From contig DVIM01000111.1 of assembly GCA_018711265.1 (NCBI GenBank), forward strand, positions 1 to 8,288: 8,288 nucleotides of DNA, in the 5' to 3' direction. The stretch comes from Spyradocola merdavium. Its GTDB lineage: Bacteria; Bacillota; Clostridia; Christensenellales; UBA1750. The notes below the pieces were generated by a model that had not been told where the DNA came from, did no database searches, and saw only the letters and a list, made by a program, of their open reading frames with translations. Within the stretch, counting starts at the first letter, position 1; each line of letters starts with the position of its first letter. Position numbers and translations under genes: made by a program. This document shows positions 1 through 5,422 of this stretch, piece after piece.

Positions 1-275
1 AGGATCTGACTGCGCCAGGCGCCCGTGGGTGTGAGCCAGATGTGGCGGATGACGCCGCTGCCCTGGATGTCGGCCAGGGTCAGCGTCTCCCCCGCCTCCA
101 GGTGCAGATAGGGGTTGACCTTCCAGCCGGCGCCCAGATCCCGCGCCGCGTTGCGGGCCGTGCCCGCCTCCAGGGGCGTGCGCGCGCCGCCGGCTCTTTC
201 GCCGGTACGGTTTTCGGGGCTGATGGAGCGCGTTTCAAACTGCGGCAGGCGCGAAAGGCTCTTGAGATCGAACAT
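1..275 (-). CDS. DUF2961 / GH172 family glycoside hydrolase, N-terminal part (cut by window edge)
   Basis: The gene reads leftward off the window; only the first 91 codons are present. The ATG at 275-273 follows an ideal AAGGAGGG ribosome binding site (282-289). The visible protein begins MFDLKSLSRLPQFETRSISP. It then carries the features expected at the N-terminus of DUF2961 proteins: the SRL..FETRSIS opening, a GAGWKVNPYLHLEAGETLTLAD-like stretch near residues 48-69, and GSGVIRHIWLTPTG at about 72-85. DUF2961 is now glycoside hydrolase family GH172; characterised members act on alpha-D-fructofuranosides and alpha-D-arabinofuranosides, and one makes difructose anhydride. No signal peptide is visible, so a cytoplasmic enzyme is likely. 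The catalytic residues lie outside the window, so the substrate cannot be read here. The divergent neighbour is a fucose/arabinose isomerase gene, which fits a sugar-utilisation role. Family assignment is from remembered conserved phrases, not a search. Confidence 0.8.
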   Translation of the reverse strand, partial: MFDLKSLSRLPQFETRSISPENRTGERAGGARTPLEAGTARNAARDLGAGWKVNPYLHLEAGETLTLADIQGSGVIRHIWLTPTGAWRSQI

Positions 276-324
276 GGTTTTCCCTCCTTGGAAGAGAATG
301 GAGTTTTTTGCGGGAACTGCCTTC

Positions 325-353
325 ATGGTACTGCGCCGGGCCGCGCCTGTCAA
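325..353 (-). promoter_or_regulatory. sigma-A-type promoter for the GH172 gene
   Basis: On the minus strand a consensus -35 TTGACA (353-348) is followed, after exactly 17 bases, by a -10 TACCAT (330-325, four of six consensus positions). Transcription would start near 318 and give a leader of about 43 bases before the ATG at 275. It stands back to back with the fucI promoter, about 40 bases apart, so a single regulator could control both. Confidence 0.6.
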
Positions 354-393
354 CGCCTGCACAAACTTTTTCCTTTGGGGCGGCGCTGGGCGC

Positions 394-422
394 TTGACTT
401 TTTCCGGCGTTTCCCCTACGAT
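394..422 (+). promoter_or_regulatory. sigma-A-type promoter for fucI
   Basis: TTGACT at 394-399 and TACGAT at 417-422 are separated by exactly 17 bases (five and four matches to consensus). The start site would be near 429, giving a leader of about 50 bases. No convincing catabolite-repression (cre) site or long operator palindrome is visible between this and the divergent promoter. A weak TACA-N4-TGTA repeat at 451-462 lies in the leader just before the ribosome binding site. Confidence 0.6.
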
Positions 423-478
423 AGACATAACCCAGGACTTACCGAAAATTTACACAGATGTACATAGGAGGGACGACA

Positions 479-2290
479 ATGCAGGCATTTCACAGAAACG
501 ATCCGGCGTTCCAGCTGCGCGGCGATCTGCCCAAGGTGGGCATCCGCCCGGCGATCGACGGCCGGCGCAAGGGCATCCGCGAGGGACTGGAGGCCCAGAC
601 CATGGGCATGGCCAAGGCCGTGGCCGCGCTGATTGAATCCGAGCTCAAGCACCCGTGCGGTCTGCCGGTGGAGTGCGTGATCGCGGATACGACCATCGGC
701 GGCGTTGCGGAGGCTGCGGAGTGCGAGGCGAAGTTTTCGCGGGAAAACGTGGGGCTCACCGTGACGGTGACGCCCTGCTGGTGCTACGGCTCGGAGACGC
801 TGGACATGGATCCCCTGCGCCCGAAGGCGATCTGGGGCTTCAACGGCACGGAGCGGCCGGGCGCGGTGTACTTGGCCTCGGCCCTGGCCGGGCACAACCA
901 GAAGGGGCTCCCCGCCTTCTCCCTCTACAGCCATGACGTGCAGGACGCGGGCGACGGCTCCATCCCCGAGGACGTGCAGGAGAAGCTGCTGCGCTTTGTG
1001 CGGGCGGGCCTTGCGGTGGCGACGATGCGCGGCAAGAGCTACCTCGGCATGGGCGGCATGTCCATGGGCATCGCGGGCTCCATCATGAACGCGCCGTTCC
1101 TGGAAAAGTACCTCGGCATGCGCATGGAGCAGGTGGACATGGTCGAGTTCGTCCGCCGCTGGGAGGAAGGCATCTACGACCACGAGGAGTTCGAGCTGGC
1201 CAAGTCCTGGGTGGACGAATACGTCCGCATCGGCTGGGACAAGAACCCGGAGGAGGTCCGCCACAGCCCGGAAAAGCAGCGCGAGGTGCTGGAGACCTGC
1301 ATCCTGATGACCATGATCGCCCGGGACCTGATGATCGGCAACGAGAAGCTGGCCGCCATGGGCTATGTCGAGGAGAGCTGCGGGCACAACGCCATCGCCG
1401 CGGGTTTCCAGGGCCAGCGCCAGTGGACCGACCACTTCCCCAACGGGGACATGATGGAGGCGCTGCTCAACTCCTCCTTTGACTGGAACGGCATCCGCGA
1501 GCCCATGATCGTGGCCACGGAGAACGACCACCTCAACGGCCTGGCCATGCTCTTTGGCAAGCTCGTGACGGGCCGGGCGCAGGGCTTTGCGGACGTGCGC
1601 ACCTACTGGAGCCCCGCCTCCATCGAGCGCGTATCCGGCTGGAAGCCCGAGGGCTGCGCGGCAAACGGCATGATCCACCTGATCAACTCCGGCTCCGTGA
1701 CGCTGGAGGCCACCGGCGCCTGCCAGGTCGACGGCCAGCCCGCCATCAAGCCCTGGTGGACGATCACCCCGGAGGAGGCCAAGGCCTGCCTGGACGAGAC
1801 GCAGTTCTGCTACGGCGACCTGTTCTACTTCCGCGGGGGCGGATACTCGGCGCACCTGGTCAGCCGCGGCGGCATGCCCGTGACCCTCAGCCGCCTGAAC
1901 CTGGTGGACGGCCTGGGCCCGGTGCTCCAGATCGCCGAGGGCTGGACCTGCGACGTGCCCAAGGCCGCGCACGACATCCTCGACAAGCGGACCGACCCGA
2001 CCTGGCCGACGACCTGGTTCGCCCCGCGCCTCACGGGCGAGGGCGCGTTCACGGACGTCTACTCCGTCATGGCGCACTGGGGCGCAAACCACGGCGCCTT
2101 CAGCTACGGCCACATCGGCGCGGACCTGATCACCCTGGCCTCGATGCTGCGCATCCCGGTGTGCATGCACAACGTGCCCAGGGAGAAGATCTACCGCCCG
2201 AGCATGTGGGACGCCTTCGGGACGATGGACCTCGAGGGTGCGGATTTCCGCGCCTGCGCGGCGCTGGGCCCGATCTACGGCCGCGCATAA
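479..2290 (+). CDS. fucI: L-fucose isomerase (also a possible D-arabinose isomerase)
   Basis: This enzyme interconverts L-fucose and L-fuculose in the cytoplasm with a divalent metal, usually Mn2+. The family also accepts D-arabinose, giving D-ribulose. I take the ATG at 479 (603 residues) rather than the in-frame ATG at 458, because AGGAGGG at 466-472 lies between them and fits 479. The length agrees with E. coli FucI (591). The family pattern runs throughout: KVGIRPAIDGRRKG near the N-terminus, AAGFQGQRQWTDHFPNGD, NSSFDWNGIREP, FADVRTYWSP, GLGPVLQIAEGW and WPTTWFAPRLTG. The three expected metal ligands appear as Glu348 (VATEND), Asp372 (FADVR) and His538 (WGANHG), matching Glu337, Asp361 and His528 of the E. 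coli enzyme. No fuculokinase or fuculose-phosphate aldolase gene is beside it, which is unusual for fucose operons, so the true substrate is open. It is transcribed alone and ends at a strong terminator. Confidence 0.95.
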   Translation: MQAFHRNDPAFQLRGDLPKVGIRPAIDGRRKGIREGLEAQTMGMAKAVAALIESELKHPCGLPVECVIADTTIGGVAEAAECEAKFSRENVGLTVTVTPCWCYGSETLDMDPLRPKAIWGFNGTERPGAVYLASALAGHNQKGLPAFSLYSHDVQDAGDGSIPEDVQEKLLRFVRAGLAVATMRGKSYLGMGGMSMGIAGSIMNAPFLEKYLGMRMEQVDMVEFVRRWEEGIYDHEEFELAKSWVDEYVRIGWDKNPEEVRHSPEKQREVLETCILMTMIARDLMIGNEKLAAMGYVEESCGHNAIAAGFQGQRQWTDHFPNGDMMEALLNSSFDWNGIREPMIVATENDHLNGLAMLFGKLVTGRAQGFADVRTYWSPASIERVSGWKPEGCAANGMIHLINSGSVTLEATGACQVDGQPAIKPWWTITPEEAKACLDETQFCYGDLFYFRGGGYSAHLVSRGGMPVTLSRLNLVDGLGPVLQIAEGWTCDVPKAAHDILDKRTDPTWPTTWFAPRLTGEGAFTDVYSVMAHWGANHGAFSYGHIGADLITLASMLRIPVCMHNVPREKIYRPSMWDAFGTMDLEGADFRACAALGPIYGRA

Positions 2291-2316
2291 GACGCGCTCC
2301 CTCCCCAAAAACGCAG

Positions 2317-2357
2317 GAAGCCGCATCCTCCAAAGACGGAGGGTGCGGCTTCTTTTT
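2317..2357 (+). terminator. intrinsic terminator of fucI
   Basis: A 15-bp stem (2317-2331 with 2338-2352, one G-U pair) closes a six-base loop and leads into a T-rich tract ending at 2357. It begins 26 bases after the fucI stop. Its T tract runs to the stop codon of the convergent lipoprotein gene (2359-2357). On the minus strand only five T's follow, after a 5-base gap, so it may serve that gene weakly as well. Confidence 0.9.
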
Positions 2358-2758
2358 CAAGTGCGCTCGTTCAGGGCGAGCAGGCGGCCCGATTCGTCGA
2401 AGGAGAAGTCGCAGACGGGCAGGGGCGCACCCTCTCCCCGCTCCCCCTGGGCGTCGAGCAGCGCTCTGGGCGCGTCATAGGCCTGCATCGTCCCGTCCGC
2501 AGCGCGCAGGGTCGCGGTGAAGCCGTCGGCCAGGGCAAAGGCGTAGGGGATCTCCTTGCTGTAGGTATAGCTCGTCCCGTCCGCGGCGAACGCGGCGGCG
2601 CTGACGGTCGCGACCACGTCCTGCCCGCGCGCCTGCACATCGAGCAGCACCAGCGCGTCGGCGTCCTCGGGCAGGTCGGCCGGCCCTTGCAGGGGTGCGG
2701 CGCACCCTGCGCACAGAAGCAGAAGCGCGGCGAGCAGGCAAAGGCAGATTCGCTGCAT
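2357..2758 (-). CDS. small predicted lipoprotein of unknown function
   Basis: The 133-residue protein starts at the ATG at 2758-2756, which AAGGAGGAA (2764-2772) precedes. The open frame continues upstream, but the ribosome binding site and signal peptide fix this start. The N-terminus MQRICLCLLAALLLLCAGC is a signal peptide: one Arg, a 15-residue hydrophobic core and a lipobox-like CAGC, so Cys19 would be lipidated and the protein anchored outside the membrane. The -3 residue is Cys rather than the usual Leu, a mild deviation. The mature part (about 114 residues) is acidic and looks beta-rich, with an ADGTSYTYSKEIPYAF segment and a later DFSFDESGRLLAL stretch. I recognise no family. It lies 64 bases after the dehydratase gene on the same strand, but a terminator stands between, and I see no separate promoter in the gap. 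Confidence 0.75.
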   Translation of the reverse strand: MQRICLCLLAALLLLCAGCAAPLQGPADLPEDADALVLLDVQARGQDVVATVSAAAFAADGTSYTYSKEIPYAFALADGFTATLRAADGTMQAYDAPRALLDAQGERGEGAPLPVCDFSFDESGRLLALNERT

Positions 2759-2774
2759 GGTTCTTCCTCCTTCT

Positions 2775-2808
2775 AAAAAAGCCAGCCCGGCAAGGGATTG
2801 CCGGGCTG
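2775..2808 (-). terminator. intrinsic terminator after the ManD-like dehydratase gene
   Basis: On the minus strand a perfect 11-bp GC-rich stem (2808-2798 with 2793-2783) has a four-base loop and, two bases later, a run of six T's (2780-2775). It begins 14 bases after the dehydratase stop. The T run ends only about 3 bases before the lipoprotein ribosome binding site, so it may act as a partial terminator or attenuator between the two genes. Confidence 0.88.
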
Positions 2809-2822
2809 CCGCTCGAGATGTC

Positions 2823-4031
2823 TTAGGGGCGGTTGAGGGTGCCGTCGGGGCGGCGGCAGTTGGTCCAGGTGGGCAGCTTCTCGGAGCAGGGGAACTTCTT
2901 GGCGAGCTCCTCGTCGATGTCGATGCCCAGGCCGGGCTTGTCGTTGGGGTAGACATAGCCCTTCTTGAGCTCGGGGCAGCCGGGGAAGACGTCCAGGGAC
3001 GCCTGCTTGAAGCCCGCCCACTCCTGGATGCCGAAGTTCCAGCTGGAGACGTCCAGATGGATGTCCGCAGCGTGGCCGACGGGGGAGGTGTCTCCCGGGC
3101 CGTGCCAGGCCGTGCGCACGGAGAAGGCCTCGCAGAAGTTGGCCAGCTTCTTGGCGGGGGTGATGCCGCCGATCTGGCTGACGTGGCAGCGGATGAAGTC
3201 GATGAGCTTGTTCGCGATCAGCGGCGTGAACTCGCGCGGGTTGTTGAACAGCTCGCCCATGGCGATGGGGGTGTGCGTCTGCTTGCGCATGATCTCGAAC
3301 CACTCGACCTGCTCGGGCGCGAGGGAATCCTCGTAGAAGAACAGGCGGTAGGGCTCCAGCTCCTTGGCCAGGCGCACGGCCTCGATGGGATCGAGGTGCT
3401 CGTGGACGTCGTGGCAGAGCTCGACGTTGAAGCCAAAGCGGTTGCGGATGTAGTCAAAGAGCTTGGTCACCGAGAGCTGATAGCCCAGCGGATCGTAGTA
3501 CGCGCCCTCGCACGCGCCCTCGGGACGCATGGACTCCAGCGCCTGCTGGTAGGCGTTTCCGCCGTAGCCGCCGTGCTGGATGCGCACGACCTGCACGCCG
3601 TCCTCGAGGAAGGCCTGCACGCGGTCGCCGACCTCCTCCAGGGTGCGGCCGTCGGCATGGCGGTAGACGCGGGCCGCCTCGCGGACCTTGCCGCCGAGCA
3701 GGTCGTACACGGGCATGCCGGCCATCTTGCCCTTGATGTCCCAGAGGGCCTCGTCCACGCCGGAGATGGCGTTGTTGAGCACGGGGCCGTTGCGCCAATA
3801 GGCGCTGACCATGCTCATCTGCCAGATGTCCTCGATGCGGGTGACGTCCTTGCCGACGAGCAGGGGCTTCATGTAATTCGTCACCGCATGGGCAACGGTC
3901 ATCCACCTCTGGGTGTAGGTGGCGCAGCCGATGCCGTACAGGCCGGGCTCCGAGGTGACCACCTTGACGATAACGAGGGGAATCCCTTCCGGTGCGGTGC
4001 AAATCGGGTAAATGTCCTTGATCGTTACCAT
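2823..4031 (-). CDS. enolase-superfamily sugar-acid dehydratase, ManD/RspA type
   Basis: This 402-residue protein matches the length and architecture of the D-mannonate dehydratase (ManD, RspA) group: an N-terminal capping domain to about residue 115, a TIM-barrel and a C-terminal tail. Members remove water from sugar acids such as D-mannonate or D-gluconate to give 2-keto-3-deoxy acids; some have little measurable activity. The metal ligands are present as Asp208 (CHDVH), Glu234 (YEDS) and Glu260 (GELFNN), two residues off the Novosphingobium ManD numbering (210, 236, 262). His210 corresponds to the catalytic His212, and HGPGDTSP at 310-317 is the conserved barrel-end histidine motif. Arg150 and Tyr156 or Tyr161 lie about where the Arg-Tyr base pair is expected, but I could not align that loop. 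The C-terminus ends DGTLNRP. The start is fixed by AAGGAGG ahead of the ATG at 4031. The substrate is not certain; L-fuconate dehydratase is a different subgroup. Confidence 0.88.
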   Translation of the reverse strand: MVTIKDIYPICTAPEGIPLVIVKVVTSEPGLYGIGCATYTQRWMTVAHAVTNYMKPLLVGKDVTRIEDIWQMSMVSAYWRNGPVLNNAISGVDEALWDIKGKMAGMPVYDLLGGKVREAARVYRHADGRTLEEVGDRVQAFLEDGVQVVRIQHGGYGGNAYQQALESMRPEGACEGAYYDPLGYQLSVTKLFDYIRNRFGFNVELCHDVHEHLDPIEAVRLAKELEPYRLFFYEDSLAPEQVEWFEIMRKQTHTPIAMGELFNNPREFTPLIANKLIDFIRCHVSQIGGITPAKKLANFCEAFSVRTAWHGPGDTSPVGHAADIHLDVSSWNFGIQEWAGFKQASLDVFPGCPELKKGYVYPNDKPGLGIDIDEELAKKFPCSEKLPTWTNCRRPDGTLNRP

Positions 4032-4077
4032 TGTTTTTCCTCCTTGCGGATGTGTTCTGTGTCCCCACTACAGATTC

Positions 4078-4106
4078 AGTATACACATCGATTTTACCAT
4101 TTTCAA
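4078..4106 (-). promoter_or_regulatory. sigma-A-type promoter for the ManD-like gene
   Basis: On the minus strand TTGAAA (4106-4101) and TATACT (4083-4078) are separated by exactly 17 bases, each close to consensus. The start site would be near 4071, leaving a leader of about 40 bases. The palindrome at 4146-4162 lies some 40 bases upstream of the -35. Confidence 0.72.
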
Positions 4107-4145
4107 TATCAATTTCCAATGCGGGGGGCGAAATTCTTTTTTGTT

Positions 4146-4162
4146 GTTTCATGATATGAAAC
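4146..4162. promoter_or_regulatory. perfect inverted repeat, candidate operator between divergent promoters
   Basis: The 17-base site GTTTCATGATATGAAAC consists of two perfect 7-base arms around a 3-base centre. It lies between the promoter of the dehydratase gene and that of the 100-residue gene, ending 4 bases before the latter's -35 hexamer. It stands out as AT-rich in a GC-rich region and has no T run, so it is more like a binding site for a dimeric regulator than a terminator. The regulator is not in the window. Confidence 0.5.
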
Positions 4163-4166
4163 CCCC

Positions 4167-4195
4167 TTGCGCACGGGGCGGCGATGCGGTATAGT
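4167..4195 (+). promoter_or_regulatory. probable promoter for the 4225-5356 gene cluster
   Basis: TATAGT at 4190-4195 is a good -10 (five of six). A weak -35, TTGCGC at 4167-4172, lies exactly 17 bases upstream. The start site would be near 4202 with a leader of about 23 bases. The weak -35 beside the palindrome at 4146-4162 could mean an activator is needed; this is inference. Confidence 0.5.
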
Positions 4196-4224
4196 GAAAG
4201 CAAATCGATCACAGGAGGACGCCA

Positions 4225-4527
4225 ATGGCACAACTCTGGGGCATTTTGCGCAAGAAGAACCGCATCTGGCGCGACGCCGTCGTCGAGGCGGAGGGCGACA
4301 GCGCGTCTGCGGCGCAGGAGGCGCTGAGCGACCTCTGCTACAAGCTGGACATCGCCCGGCCGATCTGGCTGGACAAGCACGAAAAGGAGGTCGCGCGCTT
4401 TGGCCGGACGGCCTTTACGCAGGAGCACTTCCTCGAACCGATCGCCTTTGACAAGTTGGAGATCGAGTTTCTGCGGCCGCACGGTCGGTCGACCGACCCG
4501 CGAAACGACTTTGGCACGAACGCATAA
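4225..4527 (+). CDS. conserved-looking 100-residue protein of unknown function
   Basis: The ATG at 4225 is preceded by AGGAGG at 4213-4218. The protein begins MAQLWGILRKKNRIWRDAVV and has an acidic, helical central part (about residues 20-44). A distinctive ARPIWLDKHEKEVARFGRT segment follows at 44-62, then HFLEPIAFDKLEIEFL at 68-83. No signal peptide, membrane segment or cysteine motif is visible apart from a single Cys38, so it is probably a small cytoplasmic protein. The pattern resembles uncharacterised short proteins I recall from Clostridia, but I know of no assigned function. It is the first of three plus-strand genes and probably co-transcribed with the DUF378 gene 55 bases downstream. 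The last 15 codons are encoded over a perfect 16-base palindrome (4483-4498). Confidence 0.82.
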   Translation: MAQLWGILRKKNRIWRDAVVEAEGDSASAAQEALSDLCYKLDIARPIWLDKHEKEVARFGRTAFTQEHFLEPIAFDKLEIEFLRPHGRSTDPRNDFGTNA

Positions 4528-4582
4528 TTCGCGCCCCGATGCAGATGCTATTCCCGAAACCGTTTACGAGGAGGGAATTGGC

Positions 4583-4789
4583 ATGATGGACCGCATTTCG
4601 CTGATACTTGTGATTGTCGGCGCGCTGAACTGGCTCCTTGTGGGGCTGTTCCAGTTTGACCTGGTCTCGTGGATCTTCGGCGGGCAGGCGAACGCCTTCG
4701 CGCGCATCCTCTACGCGCTGGTCGGCATTGCGGGGCTGTGGAGCATCTCGCTTCTGTTCCGCCGCCGCGAGCCGGCGGTGCAGCACTAG
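4583..4789 (+). CDS. DUF378 family small membrane protein
   Basis: The 68-residue protein starts at the first of two adjacent ATG codons (4583, 4586); AGGAGG at 4569-4574 gives the better spacing to 4583. It has two hydrophobic helices, about residues 5-23 (ILVIVGALNWLLVGLF) and 39-59 (ILYALVGIAGLWSI), joined by a short FDLVSWIFGG loop, and ends in a basic then polar tail. The GALNW.LVG.F.FDLV and YxLVGIAGL patterns are hallmarks of DUF378 (YuzA-like) proteins, which are widespread in Bacillota and of unknown function. It lies between the 100-residue gene and the flavin-reductase gene with gaps of 55 and 48 bases and no visible terminator, which suggests one transcript. Confidence 0.9.
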   Translation: MMDRISLILVIVGALNWLLVGLFQFDLVSWIFGGQANAFARILYALVGIAGLWSISLLFRRREPAVQH

Positions 4790-4837
4790 TCTGCCCGCCG
4801 CGGCGCAAAACCGAAACACAAAGGAGGAGTTTTCCCA

Positions 4838-5356
4838 ATGAAAGAAGTCAAGCTCTACGACGTCGCGCCCGACGTGCTCGACCGCATGGCGCACGGCGGC
4901 GTATTCTTCACCGTGCAGGACAAGTCCGGGCGCTGCAACACGATGAACATCGGCTGGGGCAGCCTGTCCTGCTACTGGAACGGGCCGGTCTTCATCGCGC
5001 CCATCCGCCACAACCGCTACACCTACGAGCTGCTGCAGAACGCGGACAGCTTCACGGTCTCCGTGCCGCTGGACGACGGCATGAAGGAGGCGCTTACGCT
5101 GGTGGGCACGCGCCACGGCAACGAGGTGGACAAGTACGCGCTGGCGCACCTGACGCCGCTGGACGCGCTGTCGGTCAACGGCAAGGTCATCGGCCAGTGC
5201 GCGCTGCACATCGAGTGCCGCATCGCGCTGACGATGCCCATGGACCCCGAGGCGATGGACCCGGCCGTCCGCGAGCGCTGGTACGGCGACGGCGATTTCC
5301 ACACCCTGTACTTTGGCCAGGTCGTCGCCTGCTACCGCACGGACATCGACGACTGA
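4838..5356 (+). CDS. flavin-reductase-like FMN-binding protein
   Basis: This 172-residue cytoplasmic protein has the split-barrel flavin reductase-like fold. Typical features are CNTMNIGWGSLSCYWNGPVF at about residues 33-52 (phosphate- and isoalloxazine-facing strand and loop), IRHNRYTYELL at 56-66, and DSFTVSVP at 70-77. It ends with HTLYFGQVVACY, the usual final strand. Members bind FMN and either reduce flavin with NAD(P)H for a partner or act in uncharacterised redox reactions. No partner monooxygenase or iron-sulfur protein is beside it. The start is set by AAGGAGGAG ahead of the ATG at 4838. It is the last gene of the plus-strand cluster and ends 10 bases before a strong terminator. Confidence 0.88.
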   Translation: MKEVKLYDVAPDVLDRMAHGGVFFTVQDKSGRCNTMNIGWGSLSCYWNGPVFIAPIRHNRYTYELLQNADSFTVSVPLDDGMKEALTLVGTRHGNEVDKYALAHLTPLDALSVNGKVIGQCALHIECRIALTMPMDPEAMDPAVRERWYGDGDFHTLYFGQVVACYRTDIDD

Positions 5357-5360
5357 TCCG

Positions 5361-5401
5361 GCACGCAAAAAGGACCCGCTCGGCGGGTCCTTTTTGTGTG
5401 C
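5361..5401. terminator. bidirectional intrinsic terminator between the flavin-reductase gene and yebC
   Basis: A perfect 13-bp stem (5367-5379 with 5383-5395) has a three-base loop, five A's at one foot and five T's at the other. Pairing extends outward to 19 bp (5361-5379 with 5383-5401) with one G-T pair. The A/T symmetry means a U tract follows the hairpin on either strand, so it can stop transcripts of both convergent genes. Confidence 0.93.
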
Positions 5402-5422
5402 CGTTGGCGCGGGGGGAGGCGA

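Noticed and set aside
451..462. TACA-N4-TGTA repeat in the fucI leader as an operator
   Set aside because: Arms of four bases are too short to claim without conservation or a second copy.
458..478. Upstream ATG at 458 as the fucI start
   Set aside because: The ribosome binding site AGGAGGG (466-472) lies downstream of it and is correctly placed for the ATG at 479, where homology also begins.
416..2326. A 636-codon open frame on the minus strand across fucI
   Set aside because: It is the antisense shadow of fucI in GC-rich DNA. Its protein is low-complexity, rich in His, Arg, Ala and Val, has no ribosome binding site, and matches no family, while the plus-strand frame is an unmistakable isomerase.
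2757..4154. A 465-codon open frame on the plus strand opposite the ManD-like gene
   Set aside because: It mirrors the codon pattern of the real gene on the other strand, starts at the complement of the lipoprotein start region and reads through a terminator. The protein is repetitive in Leu, Val, Asp and Ala.
4483..4498. Perfect 16-base palindrome GGTCGGTCGACCGACC near the 3' end of the 100-residue gene
   Set aside because: It lies inside the coding frame, has at most a 6-bp stem with a 4-base loop, is followed by no T run, and short GC palindromes like this (another is GCGGCCGC at 4473-4480) are expected in such DNA. I do not call it a terminator or operator.
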